Shown piece after piece: positions 37,451 through 46,102 of a DNA stretch of 64,000 nucleotides (position 1 is its first letter; each line of letters opens with the position of its first letter). The position numbers were made by a program, and so were the translations under genes. The stretch spans positions 62,001 to 126,000 of the forward strand of contig NZ_LKDW01000007.1 of assembly GCF_001401805.1 (NCBI RefSeq), in the 5' to 3' direction. Origin of the DNA: Pseudoalteromonas sp. P1-25. GTDB taxonomy: Bacteria; Pseudomonadota; Gammaproteobacteria; Enterobacterales; Alteromonadaceae. Below the pieces are notes generated by a model. The model had not been told where the DNA came from, did no database searches, and saw nothing but the letters and a program-made list of their open reading frames with translations.

Positions 37451-37545
37451 TGCAATTTTAATCATGTGTTTTTGGTTATCCGTACTAAATTAATGCATAT
37501 TTATATGCTATAGTACGCGCCGTTTAATTTAAAGGTTATACGTTG

Positions 37546-37767
37546 ATGGTCAGTCAGTTTATTAACGAATTTGATACCCTAGGGTTGTACTTTGGCTTAG
37601 CCGGTATTTTTGTATTCATCGGCTTGGCAATTAAAGACGTACTTAATAGTGGTAATGTACCTAAGTTTGGTCGCTACATTGTATGGGGCGTCCTCTTTTT
37701 AGGTTGTTCTGGCTTTATTGCGAAAGGGCTTATACAAGTTTTTTGGCAAGGTGCAGGTGTAGGTTAG
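37546..37767 (+). CDS. DUF2788 family small membrane protein
   Basis: 73 aa with two predicted TM helices (YFGLAGIFVFIGLAIKDVL and IVWGVLFLGCSGFIAKGLIQVFW) joined by a short basic loop. A TTG one codon earlier is open, but ATG 37546 is preferred. Function unknown. It sits between ybfF and ybfE, where E. coli has no gene, and its stop is 2 bp before the ybfE start, so it is in one operon with ybfE and probably fldA. Confidence 0.85.
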   Translation: MVSQFINEFDTLGLYFGLAGIFVFIGLAIKDVLNSGNVPKFGRYIVWGVLFLGCSGFIAKGLIQVFWQGAGVG

Positions 37768-37769
37768 GC

Positions 37770-38048
37770 ATGGCGAAGTCAGAAACAGATAGAACAACTC
37801 CCGATTTATTTGAATACGAAAAGCGCCCTGGTAGGCCGAAAACAAACCCTTTACCAAGGGATATGCAGTTAAAGGTTAATAAACGTAATCAAATAAAACG
37901 AGATAAAGCACGTGGTTTAAAGCGTGTAGAATTTAAAGTTTCATCACAGTTATATCAGGCACTGAGTGATATGGCGGATGCACAAAATATTAGCCGTAGT
38001 GCGCTGATTGAAACAATTTTACAAGAAAGATTGGCTATTGATAGATAA
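37770..38048 (+). CDS. ybfE: YbfE-like (LexA-regulated family) small DNA-binding protein
   Basis: 92 aa, hydrophilic and basic. The N-terminus (MAKSETDRTTPDLFEYEKRP) and a GRPKTNP AT-hook-like segment precede a C-terminal ribbon-helix-helix (GLKRVEFKVSSQLYQALSDM...NISRSALIETILQER). In E. coli ybfE is LexA-controlled and lies beside fldA; I do not see an E. coli-type LexA box here. The frame is open to 37683, but ATG 37770 gives the family N-terminus. Fourteen bp separate it from fldA. Confidence 0.9.
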   Translation: MAKSETDRTTPDLFEYEKRPGRPKTNPLPRDMQLKVNKRNQIKRDKARGLKRVEFKVSSQLYQALSDMADAQNISRSALIETILQERLAIDR

Positions 38049-38062
38049 AAGGTTTGAAGTCC

Positions 38063-38590
38063 ATGGCAAGTGTAGGCATTTTTTTCGGAAGTGACACAGG
38101 TAATACAGAGCACGTAGCAAAAATGATCCAAAAAGAATTGGGTAAAAAGCTAGTGGCTGTTCACGACATTGCAAAAAGCTCTAAAGAAGAGATTGCAGAG
38201 TTCGATTTAATCTTATTTGGTATTCCTACTTGGTACTACGGTGAAGCACAATGTGATTGGGATGATTTTTTCCCTGAACTTGAAGAGATAGACTTTGAAG
38301 GTAAGCTAGTGGCTATTTTTGGCTGTGGCGACCAAGAAGACTACGCTGAATACTTCTTAGATGCTATGGGAATGATTAACGATATCGTTACCGAGCGTGG
38401 CGCTATTGTTGTTGGACATTGGTCAACTGAAGGATACGATTTCGAAGCATCTAAAGGCATGGCCGATGACACCCATTTTGTAGGTTTAGGCATTGATGAA
38501 GACCGCCAACCAGAACTGACAGAGCAACGTGTTAAAGCATGGTGCGCGCAAGTGTATGACGAAATGTGCTTAAGCGAACTAGCAGACTAA
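38063..38590 (+). CDS. fldA: Flavodoxin FldA
   Basis: FMN electron carrier, 175 aa (E. coli 176). The FMN phosphate loop is GSDTGNTEHVAK at residues 9-20. The isoalloxazine loops hold PTWYYGEAQCDWDDF and GCGDQEDYAEYFLDAMG. The start at 38063 restores the normal MASVGIFFGSDTG N-terminus; a TTG three codons upstream is not needed. Long-chain flavodoxin with the insertion near VGHWSTEGYDFEASKGM. The neighbour fur matches E. coli gene order (fldA-fur). Confidence 0.97.
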   Translation: MASVGIFFGSDTGNTEHVAKMIQKELGKKLVAVHDIAKSSKEEIAEFDLILFGIPTWYYGEAQCDWDDFFPELEEIDFEGKLVAIFGCGDQEDYAEYFLDAMGMINDIVTERGAIVVGHWSTEGYDFEASKGMADDTHFVGLGIDEDRQPELTEQRVKAWCAQVYDEMCLSELAD

Positions 38591-38605
38591 CCTCCCCCCT
38601 TTTTA

Positions 38606-38642
38606 TCGCTAACTGTTTAAATATTTATCAAACAGTTAGCGA
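38606..38642 (+). terminator. Long hairpin after fldA
   Basis: TCGCTAACTGTTT (38606-38618) and AAACAGTTAGCGA (38630-38642) form a perfect 13-bp stem with an 11-nt loop, 16 bp after the fldA stop. Only a weak T-rich tail follows. It probably separates fldA from fur. Confidence 0.55.
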
Positions 38643-38778
38643 CTTTAGATTTAATAGCAAAATTGATCAATTGTTCTTTGCACTCAGTGCTTAGGCGCGT
38701 TATCCTTGTTATTGCTAATGTGTCGTGTGCATCTGTAAGAGATGTCTAGTATAACCAAACAAATTTGAGACAGATTTA

Positions 38779-39222
38779 ATGACTGATCATAACTTGGAAC
38801 TTAAAAAAGCCGGTCTAAAAGTAACTTTACCGCGTATTAAAATCTTAGAAATTTTACAATCTCCAGATAACCAACACATCAGCGCTGAAGATGTATACAA
38901 AATTCTATTAGATTTAGGTGAAGAAATTGGTCTTGCGACTGTTTACCGCGTACTAAACCAATTTGACGACGCAGGTATTGTAAGCCGTCACCATTTTGAA
39001 GGCGGAAAATCAGTATTCGAACTTTCTGGCAGCACTCACCACGACCACCTTGTGTGTTTGAAGTGTGGTAAGGTTGTTGAATTTGAAGATGACTTAATTG
39101 AGCGTCGTCAGTTAGAAATAGCCGAAGAAAACGGCATCACGTTGACGAACCACTCTTTATACCTATACGGTGAGTGTCAAGACAAAGTAGCGTGCAAAGC
39201 ATTTAGCGAGTCAAATAGCTAA
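38779..39222 (+). CDS. fur: Ferric uptake regulator Fur
   Basis: Iron-responsive repressor, 147 aa. The N-terminal winged helix includes KVTLPRIKILEILQSPDNQHISAEDVYK and the recognition-helix region GLATVYRVLNQFDDAGIVSRHHFEGG. The metal-binding core has THHDHLVCLKCGKVVEF (His cluster and CxxC), with a second Cys pair in GECQDKVACK. It is transcribed from its own region after fldA. It probably controls the Fur boxes at 2116 and 27110; none that I trust is seen before fur itself. Confidence 0.98.
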   Translation: MTDHNLELKKAGLKVTLPRIKILEILQSPDNQHISAEDVYKILLDLGEEIGLATVYRVLNQFDDAGIVSRHHFEGGKSVFELSGSTHHDHLVCLKCGKVVEFEDDLIERRQLEIAEENGITLTNHSLYLYGECQDKVACKAFSESNS

Positions 39223-39243
39223 CAACAACGCTTAATGAATTAT

Positions 39244-39271
39244 AAAAAAACCTGCAATTGCAGGTTTTTTT
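39244..39271. terminator. fur terminator, perfect palindrome
   Basis: 28-bp palindrome: AAAAAAACCTGCAA and its complement, with seven T on either strand. It lies 21 bp after the fur stop. Confidence 0.9.
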
Positions 39272-39301
39272 ATGTTCTAAATTAAGCATTTAAACTATGT
39301 T

Positions 39302-39345
39302 AAATACCAATTTGCAATAATGATATATTATGCAAATTGGTATTT
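39302..39345. repeat. 15-bp perfect inverted repeat with 14-nt loop, downstream of glnS
   Basis: AAATACCAATTTGCA (39302-39316) and TGCAAATTGGTATTT (39331-39345). It sits 8 bp past the glnS stop and after the fur terminator. It lacks a long T run. It may end glnS mRNA, or be a dispersed palindromic repeat; no second copy is seen in this window. Confidence 0.7.
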
Positions 39346-39352
39346 TAAAGCG

Positions 39353-41017
39353 TTACTGCTTCTCGATTTTAGCCCAAGAATCTCTAAGGCCAACCGTTTG
39401 GTTGAATACTAAATGTTCTGACTTAGTATCACGTGAGAAATAGCCGGTACGCTCAAACTGAAAACCTTGTGCTGGTTCGGCTTTAGCAAGCGACGCTTCT
39501 AGTTTTGCATTTTCAAGTACAACTAACGAATCAGGGTTTAATGTTGATTCGAACTCTTCAGCCGCAGCTGGGTTTGGCACATTAAATAAACGGTCATACA
39601 ATCTAACTTCTGCATTAACCGATTCAGGCGCTGAAACCCAATGAATAACCCCTTTTACTTTTCGGCCATCACTTGGGTTTTTACCTAAAGTTTCGCTGTC
39701 GTAAGTACAGTAAATAGTGGTAATTTCACCACTTTCGTCTTTTTCTACACGCTGAGCTTTAATTACATAAGCACCACGTAAGCGTACTTCTTTATCGAGT
39801 ACTAAGCGTTTAAATTTATTATTTGCTTCTTCGCGGAAATCTTCACGCTCGATGTAAAGCTCACGAGTAAACGGTACTTCACGACGACCCATTTCTTCTT
39901 TATTAGGGTGGTTAGCTACCGACAATGTTTCTACTTTATCAGCGTCAAAGTTTTCTATTACCACTTTAACGGGATCGAGTACTGCCATTGCCCGTGGTGC
40001 GTTTTCATTTAAGTCTTCACGGATACATGCTTCAAGCATGCCCATTTCAACCATGTTTTCTTGCTTAGTCACACCTATACGTAAGCAAAACTCACGAATA
40101 GAAGCCGGTGTATAACCACGACGACGTAAACCAGCAATCGTTGGCATACGTGGGTCATCCCACCCTTCTACATAGTTATTCACAACTAAATCGTTTAGCT
40201 TACGCTTAGACATAATTGTGTATTCAAGATTTAAGCGCGAAAACTCAATTTGTTGTGGGTGGCATTCAAGGCTGATGTTATCAAGTACCCAATCGTATAA
40301 ACGGCGGTTATCTTGAAACTCAAGCGTACACAATGAATGGGTTATGCCCTCAAGTGCATCAGAAATACAGTGCGTAAAGTCATACATTGGGTATATGCAC
40401 CACTTGTCACCTGTTTGATGGTGGTGAGCAAAACGAACGCGATAAATAATTGGATCGCGAAGCACCATAAATGAGCTTGCCATATCAATCTTAGCGCGCA
40501 GGACACACTCGCCTTCTTTGAATTCACCCGCACGCATTTTTTCAAATAATGCAAGGTTTTCTTCTACTGAAGTGTCTCTGTATGGGCTGTTTTTACCTGG
40601 CTCTTTCAACGTACCGCGATACTCACGTGCTTGATCGGCAGTTAAAAAACACACATACGCTAAGCCTTTTTCAATAAGCTCAACTGCATAGCCGTATAGA
40701 GTATCAAAATAGTTTGACGAGTATTTTATCTCGCCACTCCAATTAAAGCCTAACCACTGTACGTCTTCTTTGATTGAATTAACGTAGTTAATATCTTCTT
40801 TTTCTGGATTTGTATCATCAAAGCGTAGGTTACATAAACCATCGTAATCTTTTGCAATGCCAAAATTCAAACAAATTGATTTTGCATGGCCAATATGTAA
40901 AAAGCCATTTGGTTCAGGTGGAAAACGTGTATGCGTAGTTGCATGTTTGCCACTTGCTAAATCTTCATCAATTCGAGTTCTTATAAAGTTACTTGGGCGA
41001 TTCTCAATTTCCGCCAT
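39353..41017 (-). CDS. glnS: Glutamine-tRNA ligase GlnS
   Basis: Class I synthetase for tRNA-Gln, 554 aa (E. coli 554). HIGH motif: [16 protein letters not shown] (about 32-47). KMSKS-type motif: IMSKRKLN (about 268-275). [27 protein letters not shown] is the conserved active-site stretch. The C-terminal double barrel ends [12 protein letters not shown]. Single gene with a divergent DUF3083-like neighbour. Confidence 0.98.
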   Translation of the reverse strand: MAEIENRPSNFIRTRIDEDLASGKHATTHTRFPPEPNGFLHIGHAKSICLNFGIAKDYDGLCNLRFDDTNPEKEDINYVNSIKEDVQWLGFNWSGEIKYSSNYFDTLYGYAVELIEKGLAYVCFLTADQAREYRGTLKEPGKNSPYRDTSVEENLALFEKMRAGEFKEGECVLRAKIDMASSFMVLRDPIIYRVRFAHHHQTGDKWCIYPMYDFTHCISDALEGITHSLCTLEFQDNRRLYDWVLDNISLECHPQQIEFSRLNLEYTIMSKRKLNDLVVNNYVEGWDDPRMPTIAGLRRRGYTPASIREFCLRIGVTKQENMVEMGMLEACIREDLNENAPRAMAVLDPVKVVIENFDADKVETLSVANHPNKEEMGRREVPFTRELYIEREDFREEANNKFKRLVLDKEVRLRGAYVIKAQRVEKDESGEITTIYCTYDSETLGKNPSDGRKVKGVIHWVSAPESVNAEVRLYDRLFNVPNPAAAEEFESTLNPDSLVVLENAKLEASLAKAEPAQGFQFERTGYFSRDTKSEHLVFNQTVGLRDSWAKIEKQ

Positions 41018-41225
41018 AGGAGTGCGATCCTCTGAATATTCGTGATAACAAAACTAATGCATTATTACAAAAACAAACACTAACATACAGCACTAGATGC
41101 GCCTTTATTCTAGTTATTATGGCAATGCTGCATTAGTTTATTACTTAAATTTGTTTTAGCGCAATATTTGAGTCATGAAAGCCATTTATAGTACCTAAAC
41201 TTAAGCACCATAAAAGGATTCTAAA

Positions 41226-42296
41226 ATGGCCAGTTCTACACAACACAGAGTTTATATTCCAACAAATGCGCGCGCTAATCACTATTTACTCGCTGAAATT
41301 ACCCCCTCTGATGACTTTTATACTAGCTTTACAAACATTGATAGTTGCTATAACCGTATTGCTAAACAACTATTCGCAAGTTGTGATGAATACGAGCTGC
41401 ATAATGTACACCTACTCGCTAACGACAAATTACCCGTTGTGAGATTTCATGATGAGTCGTATCAATTAGAAACAGCAAAGCAAATGTTGTTTTTTTACAA
41501 CCCGCGTTACCACGAAGCGCATAAACTACACTACACCCCTACTTGTAAAAGTAAAAAAATTCGCTTGTTATTTTTAGCAACTGGTGATGATTTACGTGCA
41601 AGCTCGGCACAGTTTCACAGCAAAGTGCAAAAAGTGTTAGATAATTTACAATCCCAATTATTTATTGAACAACCTCAGTTTAAACTTCGCGATCATCAAC
41701 ATTTAACCTATGACTTGTTTGCTAAGAACAAAGGCTGCAACCAAAGTTACGGCTACAAGCTAAGAAGCCTGTATCCTCGCTATTTAGCTCGCCAATGTAA
41801 AATACCCGCAGAGCATGCAGAAATGACCTATGCAACATTTTCTGTACAGGTTTCTCGGGGCATTAAAACGCAGTTTCAAAGCTTAATAAATAAAAATAAC
41901 TACACTGATTTTTACAATTACTTTGCCACATCTTTTAAAGACTGCTGTGAGCGATACGCTTTAACTCACGGTGCTATGGTTGCCAATGGTGCAAGGCCAA
42001 TAGTGCGAAATAGCCAAATAGATAAAAATGATGGGAATGCAGAATTACAAAAAATAAGTTTTGATGTAAATGGTACAGCCACGCAAATACATATTTTTTT
42101 CAATGCTGAAAAGTTAGTCGAGTCTCTACATTTTGTGATTGTTGCCACTCATAAAGATAAACATGAAATGGGATATGGCCGCTTTATGAATCAAGTAGAG
42201 AAAACAATACACGCTATGTGCTCAGAATTGGCAATAAATAAAGAACGGCAAGATTTATCAGTAAGATTTTTTCAACACATTAGTTACCCGTACTAA
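41226..42296 (+). CDS. DUF3083-like protein
   Basis: 356-aa soluble protein of unknown function. I associate the sequence with the DUF3083 family of Alteromonadales, from memory only. It has no signal peptide or TM helix; it is rich in Tyr, His and Lys (RVYIPTNARANHYLLAEI at the start; FFQHISYPY at the end). CysHis-rich spots such as FKDCCERYALTHGAM could bind metal, but there is no clear motif. It is a single gene between glnS and sucD, with AAAGGA before the ATG and a strong terminator after. Confidence 0.85.
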   Translation: MASSTQHRVYIPTNARANHYLLAEITPSDDFYTSFTNIDSCYNRIAKQLFASCDEYELHNVHLLANDKLPVVRFHDESYQLETAKQMLFFYNPRYHEAHKLHYTPTCKSKKIRLLFLATGDDLRASSAQFHSKVQKVLDNLQSQLFIEQPQFKLRDHQHLTYDLFAKNKGCNQSYGYKLRSLYPRYLARQCKIPAEHAEMTYATFSVQVSRGIKTQFQSLINKNNYTDFYNYFATSFKDCCERYALTHGAMVANGARPIVRNSQIDKNDGNAELQKISFDVNGTATQIHIFFNAEKLVESLHFVIVATHKDKHEMGYGRFMNQVEKTIHAMCSELAINKERQDLSVRFFQHISYPY

Positions 42297-42312
42297 TTTT
42301 TAAACTAATAAC

Positions 42313-42341
42313 AAAAAGGCTCGCATTCGCGAGCCTTTTTT
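42313..42341. terminator. Bidirectional terminator (DUF3083-like / sucD)
   Basis: AAAAAGGCTCGC, loop ATTC, GCGAGCCTTTTTT. It serves both the DUF3083-like gene and the sucCD operon. Confidence 0.9.
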
Positions 42342-42359
42342 AAAGATTAAGCAAACTGA

Positions 42360-43232
42360 TTACCAGCCTGTTTTCTCTTTAAGTGCTTTACCAATATCAG
42401 CAAGTGAACGTACAGTTTGTACGCCAGCAGCTTCTAGTGCAGCAAATTTTTCATCAGCAGTACCTTTACCGCCTGCGATGATTGCGCCAGCGTGACCCAT
42501 ACGCTTACCTTCAGGTGCAGTTACACCCGCAATGTAAGAAACAACAGGCTTAGTTACGTTAGCTTTAATGTACTCTGCAGCTTCTTCTTCTGCAGTACCA
42601 CCGATTTCACCAATCATTACGATTGCTTCAGTTTGTGGATCTTTTTCGAACATTTCTAGCACGTCGATAAAGTTAGTACCTGGGATTGGGTCACCACCAA
42701 TACCAACACACGTAGACTGACCAAAACCAGCGTCTGTAGTTTGTTTAACTGCTTCGTACGTTAAAGTACCAGAGCGAGAAACAATACCTACTTTACCAGG
42801 TTTGTGGATGTGACCAGGCATGATACCAATTTTAGTCTCGCCCGGAGTGATAACTCCTGGACAGTTAGGACCGATCATACGAACACCCGAGTTATCAAGC
42901 TTAACTTTAACGTCAACCATGTCGAGTGTTGGGATACCTTCAGTGATACAAACAATTAGCTCGATGCCCGCATCGATAGCTTCTAAGATTGCATCTTTAC
43001 AGAACGGTGCTGGTACGTAGATCACTGACGCTGTTGCGCCTGTTTCTTTAACTGCATCGCGTACTGTGTTGAATACTGGAAGACCAAGGTGCGTTTGACC
43101 GCCTTTACCTGGGCTTACACCACCAACCATTTGTGTACCGTACTCAAGCGCTTGCTCAGAGTGGAAAGTACCTTGTCCACCAGTGAAACCTTGACAGATA
43201 ACTTTTGTATCTTTATTGATTAATACAGACAT
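42360..43232 (-). CDS. sucD: Succinyl-CoA synthetase alpha subunit
   Basis: Catalyses substrate-level phosphorylation in the TCA cycle with SucC. 290 aa. CoA-binding fold: [22 protein letters not shown]. The phosphorylated active-site His is in [44 protein letters not shown] is the usual middle stretch. Its ATG overlaps the sucC stop by one base (TAATG), so the pair is coupled. Confidence 0.98.
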   Translation of the reverse strand: MSVLINKDTKVICQGFTGGQGTFHSEQALEYGTQMVGGVSPGKGGQTHLGLPVFNTVRDAVKETGATASVIYVPAPFCKDAILEAIDAGIELIVCITEGIPTLDMVDVKVKLDNSGVRMIGPNCPGVITPGETKIGIMPGHIHKPGKVGIVSRSGTLTYEAVKQTTDAGFGQSTCVGIGGDPIPGTNFIDVLEMFEKDPQTEAIVMIGEIGGTAEEEAAEYIKANVTKPVVSYIAGVTAPEGKRMGHAGAIIAGGKGTADEKFAALEAAGVQTVRSLADIGKALKEKTGW

Positions 43233-44398
43233 TATTTGCCCTCCGCAGCAGCTACAACTTTCTCAGCAGCGTCTGTTAGTGATTCAGCAGCGATGATATC
43301 AAGGCCTGAGTTCTTAAGAACGTCACGACCTAGTTCAGCGTTAGTACCTTCTAAACGTACAACTACAGGCACGTTTACACCTACTTCTTTAACTGCGCCA
43401 ATGATACCTTCAGCAATCATGTCACAACGTACGATACCACCAAAGATGTTAACTAAAACAGCTTTTACGTTATCGTCAGAAAGGATGATTTTGAATGCTT
43501 CAGAAACACGCTCTTTAGTTGCGCCGCCACCAACATCTAGGAAGTTAGCTGGCTTGCCGCCGTGTAGGTTTACGATGTCCATAGTACCCATCGCTAGGCC
43601 AGCACCGTTAACCATACAACCTACGTTACCGTCTAGTGCTACGTAGTTAAGCTCGAAGCTTGCTGCGTGTGCTTCACGAGCATCTTCTTGAGATGGATCG
43701 TGCATTTCACGGATTTTTGGTTGACGGTAAAGTGCATTTCCATCGATACCGATTTTGCCGTCAAGACAGTGAAGGTTACCTTCGTCTGTGATTACTAACG
43801 GGTTGATTTCAAGAAGTGCGAAATCAAAATCATTGAACATGTTGCCAAGACCCATAAAGATCTTAACGAACTGCTTCATTTGTGTAGGGTTAAGACCCAG
43901 TTTAAAACCTAACTCACGTGCTTGGTAAGCTTGAGGACCCACTAATGGATCGATCTCTGCTTTGTGGATAAGCTCTGGAGTTTCTTCAGCAACCGTTTCA
44001 ATTTCAACACCGCCTTCAGTAGACGCCATGAAAACAACTTTGCGAGAAGCACGGTCAACAACTGCACCTAAGTACAATTCGTTAGCGATATCTGTACAGC
44101 TTTCTACTAAAATTTTAGCAACAGGCTGACCATTTTCGTCTGTTTGGTAAGTAACTAAGTTTTTACCTAACCAGTTAGCAGCGAATTCTTTTACTTCTTC
44201 GATTGTTTTAACTAGCTTAACACCGCCAGCTTTACCACGGCCACCTGCGTGAACCTGAGTTTTAACAACCCACATATCACCGCCAATTTTTTCGGCAGCT
44301 GCTGCAGCTTCTTCAGGTGTATCGCAAGCGAAACCCTGAGAAACTGGTAAACCATATTCGGCAAAAAGTTGTTTTGCCTGATACTCATGCAAATTCAT
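43232..44398 (-). CDS. sucC: Succinyl-CoA synthetase beta subunit
   Basis: Nucleotide-binding subunit, 388 aa (E. coli 388). [20 protein letters not shown] start, ATP-grasp residues in [19 protein letters not shown], Mg site in [24 protein letters not shown], and [17 protein letters not shown] / [16 protein letters not shown] in the C-terminal domain. The gene is separated from sucB upstream by 177 bp including a strong terminator, so sucCD probably has its own promoter. Confidence 0.98.
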   Translation of the reverse strand: MNLHEYQAKQLFAEYGLPVSQGFACDTPEEAAAAAEKIGGDMWVVKTQVHAGGRGKAGGVKLVKTIEEVKEFAANWLGKNLVTYQTDENGQPVAKILVESCTDIANELYLGAVVDRASRKVVFMASTEGGVEIETVAEETPELIHKAEIDPLVGPQAYQARELGFKLGLNPTQMKQFVKIFMGLGNMFNDFDFALLEINPLVITDEGNLHCLDGKIGIDGNALYRQPKIREMHDPSQEDAREAHAASFELNYVALDGNVGCMVNGAGLAMGTMDIVNLHGGKPANFLDVGGGATKERVSEAFKIILSDDNVKAVLVNIFGGIVRCDMIAEGIIGAVKEVGVNVPVVVRLEGTNAELGRDVLKNSGLDIIAAESLTDAAEKVVAAAEGK

Positions 44399-44523
44399 GA
44401 TGCTTTATCCAATTTTTTATACTAAAAGAGCTGAATATTTATGCAAATAAACAGCTATCCCAAATTGCGCACCTAGTATAGATCCCAAGGCTTAACATGA
44501 AAACCCCAGTAAGACCAAAGGCG

Positions 44524-44557
44524 CAAAAAAAAAGCTGTGAATTGTCATTCACAGCTT
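44524..44557 (-). terminator. Strong terminator between sucB and sucC
   Basis: On the minus strand: AAGCTGTGAAT, loop GACA, ATTCACAGCTT, continuing into nine T in a row. It lies 19 bp after the sucB stop and well before the sucC start. Confidence 0.9.
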
Positions 44558-44575
44558 ATATTTCATACTACTCGA

Positions 44576-46099
44576 TTAAACATCCAGTAATAAGCGAGTT
44601 GGATCTTCAAGTAACTCTTTAATAGTCACTAGGAAACCAACTGATTCTTTACCATCGATTTGGCGGTGATCGTAAGATAGTGCCAAATACATCATTGGAA
44701 GAATTTCAACTTTACCATTTACAGCCATAGGACGCTCTTGGATTTTGTGCATACCCAAAATTGATGACTGTGGTAAGTTGATAATAGGCGTAGAAAGTAA
44801 CGAGCCAAATACACCACCGTTAGTAATGGTAAAGTTACCACCTGTCATATCGTCAAGTGTTAGTTTACCGTCACGGCCTTTAAGGGCTAATTCACGAATA
44901 CCTTTTTCGATTTCTGCAACAGACAGCTTGTCACAATCTTTAAGTACTGGTGTAACCAAACCACGTGGCGTAGATACAGCGATGCTGATATCAAAGTAAT
45001 TGTGATAAACAATATCATCGCCATCAATTGATGCATTTACTTCAGGGAAGCGTTTAAGTGCTTCAGTTACTGCTTTCACATAGAAAGACATAAAGCCTAA
45101 ACGAATACCGTGACGCTTTTCAAATACTTCTTGGTACTGCTTACGAAGGTCCATAATAGGTTTCATGTTTACTTCGTTAAACGTAGTTAACATTGCTGTT
45201 GAGTTTTTCGCTTCTAATAAACGATTAGCAATGGTTTTACGTAAGCGCGTCATTGGTACACGTTTTTGTGTACGGTCACCCATAGGTGCAGCTGGTGCTG
45301 AAGTATCTTCTTTCTTAGCCGCTGGAGCAGGCGCTTTTAAGAAAGTATCAACGTCTTCTTTCGTTACGCGGCCATTTTTACCTGTGCCTTTAATTTTAGA
45401 CGCATCAAGACCTTTTTCAGCAATTAAACGACGTACAGAAGGCGTTAACACATCTGAGCTATCGTTAGACTCACTTGCAGCCGGCGCTTCTTCTGCTTTA
45501 GCTGCAGGTGCAGCTGGAGCACCGCCCGCTTTAACGTTACCAATAACTTGTTCACCAAGTACAGTATCGCCTTCTGCGTTTAGTTGCTCGCCCATGATAC
45601 CGTCTTCTTGAGCTACTACTTCAAGAACAACTTTATCAGTTTCAATATCTACCAAGTTTTGGTCGCGAGTTACCGCTTCACCTGGTTGTACATGCCATGT
45701 AGCAATTGTTGCGTCTGCAACTGATTCTGGAAGTACAGGTACTTTAATGTCCACTTCTTTACCTTCTGATGCTGGAGCTGATTGCGCCGCAGGCGCGTCT
45801 TCTGATTTTTCAGGTGCGGCTTCTTCTTTTGCCGGAGCACTGTCACTTGCTGGTGCTGCATCAGCATCACCAAGTAAACCGATAACTTGGTCACCAAGTA
45901 CCGTTGCACCTTCTTCTTGTGATATTTCAGTAATTACACCATCGTTTTGTGCAACCACTTCTAAAACCACTTTATCTGTTTCAATGTCTACTAAGTTTTG
46001 GTCACGGCTTACTTTGTCGCCTACACTTACATGCCATGTAGCAACGGTAGCATCTGCAACCGACTCAGGAAGAACAGGAACTTTAATTTCTGTGCTCAT
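44576..46099 (-). CDS. sucB: 2-oxoglutarate dehydrogenase E2 (dihydrolipoamide succinyltransferase) with two lipoyl domains
   Basis: Core of the 2-oxoglutarate dehydrogenase complex. 507 aa, about 100 longer than E. coli SucB (405) because the lipoyl domain is duplicated. Copies lie at about 3-78 and 116-191, each with [12 protein letters not shown] and the lipoylation site [13 protein letters not shown]. The copies are joined by Ala/Pro/Glu-rich linkers. An E3-binding domain follows ([17 protein letters not shown], about 220-255), then the catalytic domain with [17 protein letters not shown]. It begins 3 bp after sucA, so sucAB is an operon. Confidence 0.97.
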   Translation of the reverse strand: MSTEIKVPVLPESVADATVATWHVSVGDKVSRDQNLVDIETDKVVLEVVAQNDGVITEISQEEGATVLGDQVIGLLGDADAAPASDSAPAKEEAAPEKSEDAPAAQSAPASEGKEVDIKVPVLPESVADATIATWHVQPGEAVTRDQNLVDIETDKVVLEVVAQEDGIMGEQLNAEGDTVLGEQVIGNVKAGGAPAAPAAKAEEAPAASESNDSSDVLTPSVRRLIAEKGLDASKIKGTGKNGRVTKEDVDTFLKAPAPAAKKEDTSAPAAPMGDRTQKRVPMTRLRKTIANRLLEAKNSTAMLTTFNEVNMKPIMDLRKQYQEVFEKRHGIRLGFMSFYVKAVTEALKRFPEVNASIDGDDIVYHNYFDISIAVSTPRGLVTPVLKDCDKLSVAEIEKGIRELALKGRDGKLTLDDMTGGNFTITNGGVFGSLLSTPIINLPQSSILGMHKIQERPMAVNGKVEILPMMYLALSYDHRQIDGKESVGFLVTIKELLEDPTRLLLDV

Positions 46100-46102
46100 T
46101 GC

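Noticed and set aside
37450..37545. LexA box before DUF2788/ybfE
   Set aside because: The AT-rich stretch with ATGCATATTTATATGC is partly symmetric but lacks the CTG...CAG ends of the E. coli-type LexA box.
38661..38672. 12-bp palindrome AATTGATCAATT upstream of fur
   Set aside because: Not Fur-like, short and AT-rich; may be chance. I also looked for a Fur box before fur and found none I trust.
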